The translations under genes and the position numbers were made by a program. Of a DNA stretch of 64,000 nt, positions 1 to 9,500 are shown in pieces (positions within the stretch are counted from its first letter, which is position 1; the number at the start of each line of letters is the position of its first letter). The DNA lies in contig NZ_CANLDB010000002.1 of assembly GCF_947489365.1 (NCBI RefSeq), forward strand, positions 248,001 through 312,000, read 5' to 3'. Source of the DNA: an uncultured Nocardioides sp. Lineage in GTDB: Bacteria; Actinomycetota; Actinomycetes; Propionibacteriales; Nocardioidaceae. The notes below the pieces were generated by a model that saw only the letters and a program-made list of their open reading frames with translations, made no database searches and was not told the DNA's origin.

Positions 1-979
1 AGCCCCCGACCGCGCGGGTGACGACGGGCACGCCCGCCGCGTCGGCGAGCGCGTCGGTGAAGGCGGCGACGCGGTCGTCGCCGAGCTCGCGCGGCGGTGC
101 GCCGCTCCCGGCGCCGGCCGCCTCCGCGAGCCGGTCCGCGGCGGCGCGGACGTCGACGTCGACACGACCGCGGGCGAGCGCCTTGTCGGAGACCCGGCGA
201 CCGATCTCGCTGCGCAGCTCGTCGACGCCCCAGCCCTCCCGGGCCGACACCCCGATGAGCGGCACCTCGGCGAGGCCGTCGGCGACGAGCAGGCGGCGCA
301 CGTCGGCGAGCATCGCGTCGCGGCGGGCCTCGGGCACGGCGTCGAGGTGGTTGAGGACGACGACGATCTGGTCGGCGTGGGCCGCGAGCGGACGCAGGTA
401 GCGGTCGTGGACCGCGTTGTCGGCGTACTTCTGGGGGTCGAGGACCCAGACCATGAGGTCGGCCTTCTCGACGAGGCGGTCCACCTCGAGGTGGTGGGAG
501 ACCTCGGTCGAGTCGTGGTCGGGTAGGTCGAGGAGGACGACGCCGTCCAGGTCGGCGCCCTCGTGGCGGCTGCCGTCGAGCATCGAGCCGCGACTGGTCT
601 GGTGACGCGGCGGGATGCCGAGCCAGTCGAGGACCTCGCTGGCGTCACGGGAGCCCCACACGCAGGCCGCGGCCCAGGACGTCGTGGGGCGGCGCACGCC
701 GGTCGCGGCGAGCTCCAGCCCGGTGAGGGCATTGAAGGTGGAGGACTTCCCGGAGCCGGTGGCGCCGGCGATCGCGACGACGGTGTGGTCGGCGGAGAGC
801 CGCATGCGGCCGGCGGCGCGGTGCGCGGTGGACTCGGCCTGCTCGACGGCGTCGGGGTCGACGCGCTCGCGCGCCAGGTCGACGGCGGCGACGAGGGCCT
901 CGACGCGGTCACCGGTGCCCGTGCCGCGCTGCGGCTCGTCACCGGGACGCGGGCGGGCCCCCTCGAGCAGGGACGTCAT
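1..979 (-). CDS. dynamin-like GTPase (DynB/YfjP-type), 3' end outside window
   Basis: The first 326 codons of a large GTPase are present; the rest lies beyond the left edge. A P-loop GATGSGKS sits at about residues 72-79, followed by a G3-like DLPDHDS and a G4-like NHLD (the usual NKxD with K replaced). These motifs match the actinobacterial YfjP/DynB group of bacterial dynamins, which act on the cytoplasmic membrane. In relatives the C-terminus carries membrane segments, which cannot be checked here. The ATG at 979-977 is preceded by GAGGAA, a reasonable ribosome binding site. The gene lies 78 bases downstream of a second GTPase on the same strand, as in the DynA/DynB pairs of Streptomyces. 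Family is fairly sure; membrane role is inference. Confidence 0.8.
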   Translation of the reverse strand, partial: MTSLLEGARPRPGDEPQRGTGTGDRVEALVAAVDLARERVDPDAVEQAESTAHRAAGRMRLSADHTVVAIAGATGSGKSSTFNALTGLELAATGVRRPTTSWAAACVWGSRDASEVLDWLGIPPRHQTSRGSMLDGSRHEGADLDGVVLLDLPDHDSTEVSHHLEVDRLVEKADLMVWVLDPQKYADNAVHDRYLRPLAAHADQIVVVLNHLDAVPEARRDAMLADVRRLLVADGLAEVPLIGVSAREGWGVDELRSEIGRRVSDKALARGRVDVDVRAAADRLAEAAGAGSGAPPRELGDDRVAAFTDALADAAGVPVVTRAVGG

Positions 980-1057
980 GTGGTTCCTCGCAGGCACTGG
1001 CTGGCGGACCGGACGGGTGTCCGGCCGTGTCGGCACGGTGCCGACCCTGTGCACAGC

Positions 1058-2866
1058 CTAGGGTGTGCCCGCTCCGTCGACGGCAGGACGGGACGATCGG
1101 AAGCGGACGTCGTCCACGCGGCGGGCCGCCTCGCGCACCCGCTCGGGCAGGGCGGGGTCCAGCTCGAGGCCGTCGAGCAGGTCGAGGTGACGGGCGCCCT
1201 CGGCGGTCATCAGCGACGCCACGCGGCGGTCGAGGTCGGACCGGGCGCGCGACGACAGCGACCGGACGGCCTGCTCGCCGAACACGGCGGCGAGCAACCG
1301 CTCCCCCAGGAGCGCGCTGTCGGCGGCATCGCCGGAGCTGACCAGGGCCCCCTGGGACTGGCTGAACACGACCACCATCAGCGCGACCGTGAGGCCGTCG
1401 GCGCCGAAGGCGAGGTAGCGGGCGGTCGAGCGCTTGTCGGAGCCCTCGGCCTTGACCATCCGCAACAGACCCTCCCGCCACTCGACGGCCAGGCGCTCGG
1501 CCCGGGCGCGGACGTCGGAGGTGGCGCGGCTGAGGTCGGACGACCCGGAGTCCAGGAGGCGGGCACCGGTCTCGTGCTCGCGCCAGGCCACGGCCGCCTG
1601 CTGGGCGGCGACCTTCGCATGCTCGACGAGCACGGCCACGAGGCTGCCCTGGATCGCGGCGGTGACGTGGTCCGCGGACTGCGGGCGTCCGCGGACGGCG
1701 TTGACGACGCGCTCGCGGAGCCGGCCGACGCGCTCCTCCAGGGTGCGCAGGAGGTCGCCGGTGCCGATGAGCTCCTGCCACTGCGCCAGCACCTCGCCGC
1801 GCAGCATGGTGCCGTCCGCCGTCGCCTCCTTGGCCGCGACGACCGCCTGGGCGTACGCCGCCTGCGACCTCTCGCGGAGCTCGGCGGCAGCGCGGAGCTG
1901 GTGCTCGTAGGCCCCGGCGAGGGTGTGGGACCGGGCGCCGAGGGTCCGGATGGCCCCACCGACGGTCCGCGCCGCGACCGCGGCCCGGGCGTCGGTGTCG
2001 TCGGCGAGCGTCTGCATCCAGTCCCGCACGCCACGGACGGCGTCGGGGGGCAGCAGCCCCTGCTCGTCGAGCTCGGACTCGGGCACGGTGAACAGGGGGC
2101 AGTCCTTGAGACCGCGGCTGGCGAGCATCCGGGCGAGGTGGGTCGCGACGGTCCCGGCGTCCTCGGCCGAGGTGCGGTCCAGGACGATCGCCACGGAGGT
2201 CGCGCGGTCCGCGGCCTGCCGCAGCAGCTCCCACGGGACGAGGTCGGAGTAGCGGGCCGCCGACGTCACGAACAGCCACAGGTCGCCGGCGGCGAGCAGC
2301 TCGGCCGCGAGGGCGCGGTTGGCGGCCTCGACAGAGTCGACGTCGGGGGCGTCCAGGACGGCGACACCCGGGGGCACCGCGTCGCTGACGACGAGCTGGA
2401 TGGCGGCGGGGTCGTCGGTGGGCTTGTCGACGCGGGTGAGCTCGGGCAGCAGCCGGTCCTGGTCGAACCAGCCGGCGTCGTCGGGGTGGTGGACGAGCAC
2501 CGGGGACCGGGTGGTCGGACGCAGCACGCCGGACTGGGTGACGGGGTGGCCGACCAGGGAGTTCACGAGCGTGGACTTCCCGGCGCCCGTGGAGCCGCCG
2601 ACCACGGCGAGCAGCGGGCCCTCCATGGTCGTGACCCGCGGGATCAGGTAGTCCTCGAGCTGCGAGACCAGCTCGACGCGGTCGTCGCGCGCCGCGGGCG
2701 CCCCGTCGACGTCGAGCGGCAGCGCCACCTCGCCGACCACGCCGTGCAGCCGCACCAGGGCGGTCAGCATGCGGGTGCCGCCGACGCGGCTGCCCGCGTC
2801 GGGACCCGCCGCGGCGCCGGTGCCCGTGTGGCCCGGCGGCGGCTCGGCTCCGTCCGGGCTGACCAT
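1058..2866 (-). CDS. dynamin-like GTPase (DynA-type), 602 aa
   Basis: P-loop GGSTGAGKS lies at about residues 90-98 and a G3-like segment with DAPDVDS follows, both typical of bacterial dynamin-family GTPases. Long alanine/arginine/glutamate-rich helices fill the middle. A hydrophobic stretch (GLTVALMVVVFSQSQG) near residue 440 could insert in the membrane. The N-terminal 30 residues are low in complexity; the ATG at 2866 is favoured over an internal Met at codon 33 because a TACGCT -10 box ends 6 bases before it. It is the first gene of a two-GTPase unit. Such paired dynamins can form hetero-oligomers at membranes or division septa in Streptomyces; that role here is inferred from pairing and family only. 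Confidence 0.8.
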   Translation of the reverse strand: MVSPDGAEPPPGHTGTGAAAGPDAGSRVGGTRMLTALVRLHGVVGEVALPLDVDGAPAARDDRVELVSQLEDYLIPRVTTMEGPLLAVVGGSTGAGKSTLVNSLVGHPVTQSGVLRPTTRSPVLVHHPDDAGWFDQDRLLPELTRVDKPTDDPAAIQLVVSDAVPPGVAVLDAPDVDSVEAANRALAAELLAAGDLWLFVTSAARYSDLVPWELLRQAADRATSVAIVLDRTSAEDAGTVATHLARMLASRGLKDCPLFTVPESELDEQGLLPPDAVRGVRDWMQTLADDTDARAAVAARTVGGAIRTLGARSHTLAGAYEHQLRAAAELRERSQAAYAQAVVAAKEATADGTMLRGEVLAQWQELIGTGDLLRTLEERVGRLRERVVNAVRGRPQSADHVTAAIQGSLVAVLVEHAKVAAQQAAVAWREHETGARLLDSGSSDLSRATSDVRARAERLAVEWREGLLRMVKAEGSDKRSTARYLAFGADGLTVALMVVVFSQSQGALVSSGDAADSALLGERLLAAVFGEQAVRSLSSRARSDLDRRVASLMTAEGARHLDLLDGLELDPALPERVREAARRVDDVRFRSSRPAVDGAGTP

Positions 2867-2872
2867 GGGGGG

Positions 2873-2878
2873 AGCGTA
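2873..2878 (-). promoter_or_regulatory. leaderless -10 box TACGCT
   Basis: TACGCT read on the minus strand ends 6 bases before the ATG of the DynA-like GTPase, so the transcript would start at or next to the start codon. Confidence 0.5.
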
Positions 2879-2932
2879 ACGGAGGCCACTCCTGCACCAC
2901 GCCAGGCCGGTCGTACCGGGCGCGGTGCGGCG

Positions 2933-2938
2933 TAGGGT
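2933..2938 (+). promoter_or_regulatory. leaderless -10 box TAGGGT for pepP
   Basis: TAGGGT ends 8 bases before the GTG of the aminopeptidase. No Shine-Dalgarno sequence is present in the gap. It is divergent from the GTPase promoter about 60 bases away. Confidence 0.55.
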
Positions 2939-2946
2939 GGACGACC

Positions 2947-4401
2947 GTGGACGACGCCCAGGACACCCAGCAGACGGACGTGACCCCCGCCGAGGCGGCG
3001 CAGGCCGAGGACCTCCACGTGGAGTCCCACGACCCCGCCGTGCCGGAGGCCTACGCCACCTTCATGCGGACCGGGTGGGGCACGCGCGAGACCGACCTGC
3101 CCCCGCACCCGGTGGCCTCGTGGGCCGCGGGTCGTCGTACGGCGCTGGCGGAGGCCTTCCCCGGCGAGCGCCTGGTGGTCCCGGCCGGCACCTTCAAGGT
3201 CCGCAGCAACGACACCGACTACCGCTTCCGGCCCGACACGGCCCACACGTGGCTGTCGGGCAACCAGACCTCCGACGCGGTCCTGGTCGTCGAGGACGGC
3301 GAGGCGGTGCTGTACGCCCGCCCCGGCTCGGACCGGGAGACCGACGAGTTCTTCCGCGACCGCCAGTACGGCGACCTGTGGGCCGGCCGCCGTCCGTCGC
3401 TGCGCGAGATGTCGGACTCGCTGGGCCTCGAGGTCCGTCACGTCAACGACCTCGAGGCCGCCCTGACGTCGTCCGCGAAGACACGCGTGCACCGGGGGGT
3501 CGACGCCCGCGTCGACGCGACCCTGGCCGGCGACGAGGGTCGTGACGGCGAGCTCGCCCGCGTGCTGTCGGAGATGCGGCTCGTCAAGGACGAGTGGGAG
3601 GTCGGCGAGCTGCAGGAGGCCTGCGACATCACGACGCTCGGCTTCGAGGACTCGGTCCGCGAGTGGGACCGCGTGCTCGAGCACGGCGAGCGCTGGATCG
3701 AGGGCACCTTCTTCCGCCGCGCCCGCGCGATGGGCAACGACCTGGGCTACGACGCCATCGTCGGCAACGGCGCCCACGCGACGACGCTGCACTGGATCGA
3801 GAACTCCGGGGCCGTCGTCCCCGGCGAGCTGATCCTGCTCGACATGGGCGTGGAGGGTCACAACCTCTACACCGCCGACGTCACCCGCACGCTGCCGGTC
3901 AGCGGCACCTGGACACCGGTGCAGCGCGACCTCTACTCCCTCGTGCTGGCCGCCCAGACCGCCGGCATCGAGGCGGTCCGCCCGGGGGCGGCGTTCCTCG
4001 CCGCCCACCACGCGGCGATGGACGTGCTCGCCCACGGCCTGGAGGACCTCGGCCTGCTGCCCGTGTCCGCCGAGGAGGCGCTGGACCCCGAGTCGAAGGT
4101 CTACGCCCGCTGGACGCTGCACGGCACCAGCCACATGCTCGGCATGGACGTCCACGACTGCGCCAGCGCCTCGCTCGACGTCTACCCGCGCGGCGACCTC
4201 GCGGAGGGGATGTGCCTCACGGTCGAGCCGGGCCTGTACTTCCAGCCCGACGACCTCCTGGTCCCCGAGGAGCTGCGCGGCATCGGCATCCGCATCGAGG
4301 ACGACGTCCTCGTCACCGCCGACGGCTGCGAGAACCTCTCCGCCGCCCTCCCCCGCGACCCCGACGACATCGTCGAGTGGATGGCGTCCCACCGCGGCTG
4401 A
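2947..4401 (+). CDS. pepP: M24-family Xaa-Pro aminopeptidase, 484 aa
   Basis: Cytoplasmic metallo-aminopeptidase that removes an N-terminal residue preceding proline. The pita-bread catalytic domain shows its five ligand regions: Asp in LLDMGVEG, Asp in TADVTRTLP, His in HGTSHMLGMD, Glu in VEPGLYF and Glu in IRIEDDV. The N-terminal domain (about residues 1-185) is the creatinase-like non-catalytic domain usual for this family, and the length is typical. The start is GTG at 2947, chosen because it matches the leaderless promoter spacing. The gene stands alone, divergent from the GTPases, and is followed by a large palindrome and a tRNA. The family call is firm; in vivo substrates are unknown. 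Confidence 0.9.
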   Translation: MDDAQDTQQTDVTPAEAAQAEDLHVESHDPAVPEAYATFMRTGWGTRETDLPPHPVASWAAGRRTALAEAFPGERLVVPAGTFKVRSNDTDYRFRPDTAHTWLSGNQTSDAVLVVEDGEAVLYARPGSDRETDEFFRDRQYGDLWAGRRPSLREMSDSLGLEVRHVNDLEAALTSSAKTRVHRGVDARVDATLAGDEGRDGELARVLSEMRLVKDEWEVGELQEACDITTLGFEDSVREWDRVLEHGERWIEGTFFRRARAMGNDLGYDAIVGNGAHATTLHWIENSGAVVPGELILLDMGVEGHNLYTADVTRTLPVSGTWTPVQRDLYSLVLAAQTAGIEAVRPGAAFLAAHHAAMDVLAHGLEDLGLLPVSAEEALDPESKVYARWTLHGTSHMLGMDVHDCASASLDVYPRGDLAEGMCLTVEPGLYFQPDDLLVPEELRGIGIRIEDDVLVTADGCENLSAALPRDPDDIVEWMASHRG

Positions 4402-4428
4402 CCACCGGGTCGGAGCCGGGTGGGCCCT

Positions 4429-4524
4429 GGCCGACTTCCCAGGGTAAGCGGGGATGTCGGCACCTACCGTGCCGAATTCGGCACGGTAGGTGCCGAGGTC
4501 ACTGCCTAGCCTGGGAAGTCGGCC
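4429..4524. repeat. nested double palindrome (likely bidirectional terminator)
   Basis: A perfect 40-base palindrome at 4457-4496 is centred on GAATTC, with arms beginning TCGGCACCTACCGTGCC. It is enclosed by a second perfect inverted pair: GGCCGACTTCCCAGG at 4429-4443 and its complement at 4510-4524. Both dyads are nearly concentric (centres 4476.5). It lies between the pepP stop and tRNA-Arg. No U-run follows, which is common for actinobacterial terminators, but two stacked perfect dyads are more than termination needs. Confidence 0.85.
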
Positions 4525-4555
4525 GGTCCCACCCGCCCGCCATACTGGGCGCACT

Positions 4556-4629
4556 GCCTCCGTAGCTCAGCTGGATAGAGCAGCGGCCTTCTAATCCGCC
4601 GGTCACAGGTTCGAGTCCTGTCGGGGGCG
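4556..4629 (+). tRNA. tRNA-Arg (anticodon TCT)
   Basis: Acceptor stem GCCTCCG pairs with CGGGGGC (one G-T pair). The D arm is GCTC/GAGC, the anticodon loop is CTTCTAA, and the T arm is ACAGG/CCTGT with the standard TTCGAGT loop. The base pair closing the anticodon loop is a C-T mismatch, the only irregularity. No CCA is encoded. The last 27 bases overlap, in antisense, the 3' end of the epimerase gene. Confidence 0.93.
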
Positions 4630-5589
4630 CTCTGCCGCGGCCGTCGCGGGCCCCGACGTCTCGGCGGTCGCGCGGCAGACCTCGGCCCACGGCGTCGGCG
4701 CGAGGCCGAGCTCGCGGGTGATCGCGGAGGAGTCGAGGACGTACGGCGCCTCGAACTGGTGGACCGTCTCCCGCAGCTCGCGCAGCATCGGGACGACCAC
4801 GCCACCCAGCCCGAGGAGGGCCCGCGGCCACGCGCGCACCGCGACCGGCTCGACGCCCGCGGCGCGACAGACGTCGGCGACCGCCTGTCGCTGCGTGACC
4901 GGCGGGTTGGTGGGCGCGTGCCAGACCCGACCGTGCGCGGCCGGGTCCTCGGCGGTCGCGACCAGCGCACGCGCCATGTCGCGGACGTCCGTGAAGGAGT
5001 GGGGCACGTCGGCCCGGCCGAAGACCCGGACGGCCCGACCGGTGAGGGCGCGCCGCGCCACCATCGGGACGTGGGCCGTGGCGACCCCGGGCCCCATGTA
5101 GTCCGAGCCGCGCACCTCGACCGCGCGGATCCGGCCCTCGCGGTGCGCCTGCAGGGCGTCCGCCCACATGCGGGCCCGCAACCTCTCCTTCGGTCCCGTC
5201 CCGGCGTCGGGCATGCCCTCGGTCATGGGCCCGGTGACACGGCCGTAGGGGTAGAGGCAGGAGGCCGTCGCGAGGACCGCCCCCGTCCGCTCCGCCGCGG
5301 CCAGGAGGGCCTCGTGCACCGGTGGCCACCACGTCGACCACACGTCGTACGACGGCGGGTTGACGCAGTTGTGGAGGACGGCCGGCCCACCCCCGGACAC
5401 CCTCGTCACCAGGGCGGACAGCGCCGCCGCGTCGGCCGCGTCGAGCGCCACCCGGCGGACGCCGTCCAGCTCCTCCCCGGAGCCGGACCGGCTCGCGAGC
5501 ACGACGTCCGTCCGTCCCAGCGAGGCCAGGTGCGTCGCTGTCGCTCGCCCGACCGGGCCGGCCCCCACCACCACGTGTGCTGTCTCCAT
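4603..5589 (-). CDS. NAD-dependent epimerase/dehydratase-like protein, 328 aa
   Basis: The N-terminus VVGAGPVGRATATHLASLG is a Rossmann dinucleotide-binding loop, and the body resembles atypical short-chain dehydrogenases of the NAD-dependent epimerase class (a YPYGRV segment sits where the catalytic Tyr would be). The substrate is unknown. The ATG at 5589 directly opens the Rossmann strand; an upstream extension to 5706 would run through the operators and is rejected. The gene is divergent from a TetR regulator with shared operators, so it is probably that regulator's target. Its last codons run antisense into tRNA-Arg and supply an unnatural tail (PRQDSNL), which suggests the original stop was lost or displaced. 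Confidence 0.75.
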   Translation of the reverse strand: METAHVVVGAGPVGRATATHLASLGRTDVVLASRSGSGEELDGVRRVALDAADAAALSALVTRVSGGGPAVLHNCVNPPSYDVWSTWWPPVHEALLAAAERTGAVLATASCLYPYGRVTGPMTEGMPDAGTGPKERLRARMWADALQAHREGRIRAVEVRGSDYMGPGVATAHVPMVARRALTGRAVRVFGRADVPHSFTDVRDMARALVATAEDPAAHGRVWHAPTNPPVTQRQAVADVCRAAGVEPVAVRAWPRALLGLGGVVVPMLRELRETVHQFEAPYVLDSSAITRELGLAPTPWAEVCRATAETSGPATAAAERPRQDSNL

Positions 5590-5622
5590 CGTCCTGCTCC
5601 TCCACTCGTCCAGCCCTGTCGC

Positions 5623-5637
5623 GAGAGCACCGCTCTC
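5623..5637. promoter_or_regulatory. TetR operator box 1
   Basis: GAGAGC-ACC-GCTCTC is a perfect dyad 34 bases upstream of the epimerase start. Its complement, GAGAGCGGTGCTCTC, recurs with one change at 5680-5694, so the two boxes are the same site in opposite orientation. Confidence 0.65.
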
Positions 5638-5679
5638 GTTCTCTCCGTGCCGAGCATGCCTGCCCGGGACCGTCAGAGC

Positions 5680-5694
5680 AAGAGCGGTGCTCTC
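5680..5694. promoter_or_regulatory. TetR operator box 2
   Basis: AAGAGCGGTGCTCTC matches the reverse complement of box 1 with a single mismatch, 57 bases away (centre to centre). A half site ACCGCTCTC follows at 5705-5713, just before the regulator gene. The placement allows control of both divergent genes. Confidence 0.65.
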
Positions 5695-5735
5695 TTTTCT
5701 TGCCACCGCTCTCGACGGTGCTCCAGGATGAGCCC

Positions 5736-6452
5736 ATGCCGTCCGCCTCGCGCACCGCCCGCGACCTCGCCCGCGTCGAGCTGACGCGGGCGATCCTCGA
5801 CAGCGCCCGGGAGCAGCTGCGGGAGGTCGGCCCCGCGGCCCTGTCCGTCCGCGCCGTGGCCCGCGACGTCGGGATGGTCTCGTCGGCGGTCTACCGCTAC
5901 TTCCCCAGCCGGGACAGCCTGCTCACGGCGCTCCTCGTCGAGGCGTACGACGACCTGGGCGAGGCCGTGGAGCGTGCTCACGCGGCCGCGGCCGGCAGCC
6001 CGCCCGCCGTCCGCTGGCGCGTCGCCTGCCACGCCCTGCGGGACTGGGCCCGCGACCAGCCCCACCGGTACGCGCTGGCCTACGGCAGCCCGGTGCCCGG
6101 CTACGTCGCGCCCGCCGACACCGTCGCCCCCGCCGGCCGCGTCGCGACGGTGCTGCTGGGGATCGTCGGGCGCGTGACGGCCGACCGGCCCGCTGCCGAC
6201 AGGGGCCCGGGGCCCGGCTCCCCCGCCGTGAGCGACGCGGAGGCGAGGTCTGTCGAGCCGGTCGGGCGGCTGCTGGACCCGCCCCTGCCGCCCGCGGAGA
6301 CCGCCCGCCTGCTGGGCGCCTGGGCCACCCTGCTCGGGCACGTGTCGCTCGAGCTGTTCGGCCACCTGGAGAACGCGGTGCTCGACCTCGACGTCCACTT
6401 CGCCCACCTGCTCGACCTGCTCGTCGCCGACCTCGGGCTGCCCGAGGGCTGA
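5736..6452 (+). CDS. TetR-family transcriptional regulator, 238 aa
   Basis: An N-terminal helix-turn-helix is visible, with the recognition part reading VSSAVYRYFPSRDSLLTAL at about residues 45-65, the hallmark of TetR regulators. The remaining helices form the ligand-binding half, which includes a TetR C-terminal region ending in LLVADLGLPEG. The ATG at 5736 is chosen because it directly precedes the helical N-terminus and lies after both operators; a longer reading frame would run through them. It is divergent from the epimerase with two matching 15-base dyads between the genes, so autoregulation together with control of the epimerase is the simple reading. The ligand is unknown. Confidence 0.85.
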   Translation: MPSASRTARDLARVELTRAILDSAREQLREVGPAALSVRAVARDVGMVSSAVYRYFPSRDSLLTALLVEAYDDLGEAVERAHAAAAGSPPAVRWRVACHALRDWARDQPHRYALAYGSPVPGYVAPADTVAPAGRVATVLLGIVGRVTADRPAADRGPGPGSPAVSDAEARSVEPVGRLLDPPLPPAETARLLGAWATLLGHVSLELFGHLENAVLDLDVHFAHLLDLLVADLGLPEG

Positions 6453-6578
6453 CCCGCCCGGAGCCGTTCGTCGCGCCGGAGCGACCGTTCGTCGTGACGC
6501 GCGCCCGGCGGGCTTCCCGCGGCCCGGGCAGGGCGCGTAGGCCTGCGTGTGACGTACGCCACCACTCGGGAGGTCACC

Positions 6579-9500
6579 GTGCCCCAGCCCCGCCGCGCCC
6601 ACGACCCGCTGTCCACGACGTTCGCACTGCGCCGCCGGCGCCTGCTGCAGACGACGGGGACCGCCGCCCTCGTCGGCGCCGCGACCCGGGCGGTCGATCC
6701 CGTCGGCGCGGCCGCCGCGGCTCCCGCTCCCGCGGAGCAGCGGGTGACCCTGCGGCAGGGCACGAACACCATGGTCGCGGCGTCGCCGGACGGTCGGTGG
6801 CTCGCGCTCGACCTGGTCGTCTCCATCTGGGTGCTGCCCGTCGAGGGCGGCGACGCCCGGCGCCTGACCGGCGACCTGCAGGACGCCACCCGCCCGGCCT
6901 TCTCGCCGGACGGGCGCACGATCGCGTTCCAGTCCTACCGCGACGGCAACTACCACGTCTGGACCGTCCGCCGCGACGGCAGCCGCCTGACCCAGCACAC
7001 CCGCGGCACCGCGGACCACCGCGAGCCGACGTGGCTCCCCGACGGCTCCGGCCTCGTGCTGTCCTCGGACCGCGGCGGTGCCGGGTCGTACGGCCTGTGG
7101 CGCCTCGACCTCGCGACCGGCCGCCTGAGGGCGGTCACCGACTCCGCCGCGGAGGAGGGGGAGCCCGCGGTCTCCCCCGACGGGACCCGGGTCGCCTTCA
7201 GCGTCGGTACCTCCACCACCGGCGGCGCCCGCATCGACGAGGCCGCCCTCGACGGCAGCGGCCGCCGGACGGTCGTCGCCGCCCGCGACGACGGCAGCAC
7301 GGTCTTCGGGCCGTCGTACTCGCCGGAGGGCCGGCTGGCCCACGTCCGCCTGACGGGCGCCACCACGACGCTCGTGGTCGACGGGGAGGACGTCGCGACC
7401 CCGGACGACGCCGATGTCTGCTGCCTCCCACCGGCCTGGGTGTCGGACGACGAGGTCGTCCACGTGGTCGACGGCCGCCTCACGCGGATCGCGGTCGACT
7501 CCGGGGACGCCACCCGCCTCGGGTTCGCCGCCGCCGTGGCCGTGACCTCGAGCCGCCCCGAGCCCCGGACGCCGGACCTCGCGGACCGCTCACGGCGCCG
7601 CGCCCTCGGCATCGCGAGCCCGGTGGCCTCGCCCGACGGGAGCCGGATCGCGTTCCGTGCGCTCAACGCCCTGTGGGTCGCCGACGCGACCGGCGGCCGG
7701 CCCCGCCGGGTGGTCTCGGACGGCTACTTCTCCTCCGACCCCGACTTCACCCCGGACGGGGAGTCGCTGGTCTACGCGAGCGACCGCGCCGGCGAGGCCG
7801 ACCTCTGGCGCCACGACCTGGCGACCGGGCGGGACGTCCGCCTGACCGCCCTGCCGGGGGCCCAGACGGCACCGCGGGTCTCCCCCACCGGCCGGTACGT
7901 CGCCTACCACGACCAGGACGGCGCCGGCTTCGTCGTCGACCTGGAGGACTCCTCGGTGCGCCAGGTCCACGACGCGCTGTTCCAACCCGGCCGGATGAGC
8001 TGGACGCCGGACGAGTCCACCCTCGTGCTCGCCGCCGTGCGGCCCTCCTCCGCGCGGTTCCGGGAGGGCACCAGCCAGCTGCTGTACGTCGACGTGGCCT
8101 CCGGCGACCTCGAGTACGTCGCCCCGATGCCCGACCGCTCGCTGTCCACGCGGGGGGACGACGGCCCGGTCGTGTCCCCCGACGGCCGGCGGGCGGCGTT
8201 CGTCGTCGAGAGCCGGTTGTACGTCGTCCCGCTCGAGCCGGGCACCTTCCGGCCGCGTGGGACCCCCCGCGAGGTCACCGACGAGGTCACCGACGCCCCC
8301 GTCTGGCTCGACGACCGCACCCTGCTGACGCTGAGCAACGGCCGCCTGCGCCGCCACCCGCTGCGGGGGCGGGCGCGGACGATCCCCCTCGACCTGTCCT
8401 ACTCCCCCGCGCGCACCGAGCGGGCCCAGGTCGTCCACGCCGGCGCCCTGTGGGACGGCACCGCCCGCAGCCTGCGCCGCGACGTCGACGTCCTGGTCCG
8501 GGACGGCCGGGTGCAGCAGGTGCGCGACCACCGGGGACGGCCCGACGTCGACGCCTCCGGGCTGACCGCGATGCCCGGCCTGATCGACGCCCACAACCAC
8601 TGGCACCTGCGCGGTCGCGCGTGGGGAGCCCGGCAGGGCCGGCTGTGGCTGTCGTACGGCATCACCTCGACGCGCTCGCCCGGCGACCCGGCGTACCAGA
8701 TGGCCGAGACCCGGGAGGCGCTGCGCGCGGGCACGCTGGTGGGGCCGCGGTTCTTCGCCACCGGCGAGGCGATCGACGGCTCGCGGGTCTACTACAACTT
8801 CATGCGGCCCACGCTGTCGGCGACGCAGCTGCGCCGCGAGGTGGAGCGGGCCGCGGGGCTCGACTACGACCTGGTGAAGACCTACGTCCGCTTGCCCGTC
8901 GTCCTGCAGCGCCGCGCGGTCGGGCTGGTGCACCGGCTGGGGCTGCGCCTCAGCTCGCACTACCTCTACCCGGCCGAGCGCATCGGGATGGACGGCCAGG
9001 AGCACACCGGCGCCACGAACCGGCTCGGCTACTCCCACACCGTGACCCGCCTCGGCCGCTCGTACGGCGACGCGGTCACCCTCTTCACCGCGTCCGGGAT
9101 GTCGATCACCCCGACGCTGTTCAACTCGACCGTCGTCCACGTCGACGACCCGTCCCTGGTGGAGGACCGGCGCACCCGGACGCTGTTCCCGTCGTGGGAG
9201 TACCAGCTGCTGCTCGACGAGGTCGCCACCGCCGCCGGCCCGGCCGGGGAGACCACGCGGGCGCTGCTGGCCGGCAACGTCGAGATGGTCCGCCGCATCC
9301 ACGACGGCGGCGGCTTCGTCATCGCCGGCACCGACGCGCCCCTGGACAACGTCGCCGTCTCGCTGCACGCCAACCTGCGCGCGATGGTCGGCGGCGGCAT
9401 GACGCCGTACGACGTGCTGCGGACGGCGACCGTGAACCCCGCCCGCTGGCTCGGGCTGGAGGGCCAGCTCGGCGTGGTGGAGCCCGGCGCGCAGGCCGAC

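Noticed and set aside
563..2935. Long reading frame antisense to the GTPases (and similar long frames across the window)
   Set aside because: High GC produces long open frames opposite real genes; this one has Arg/Gly/Val-rich composition and no family motifs.
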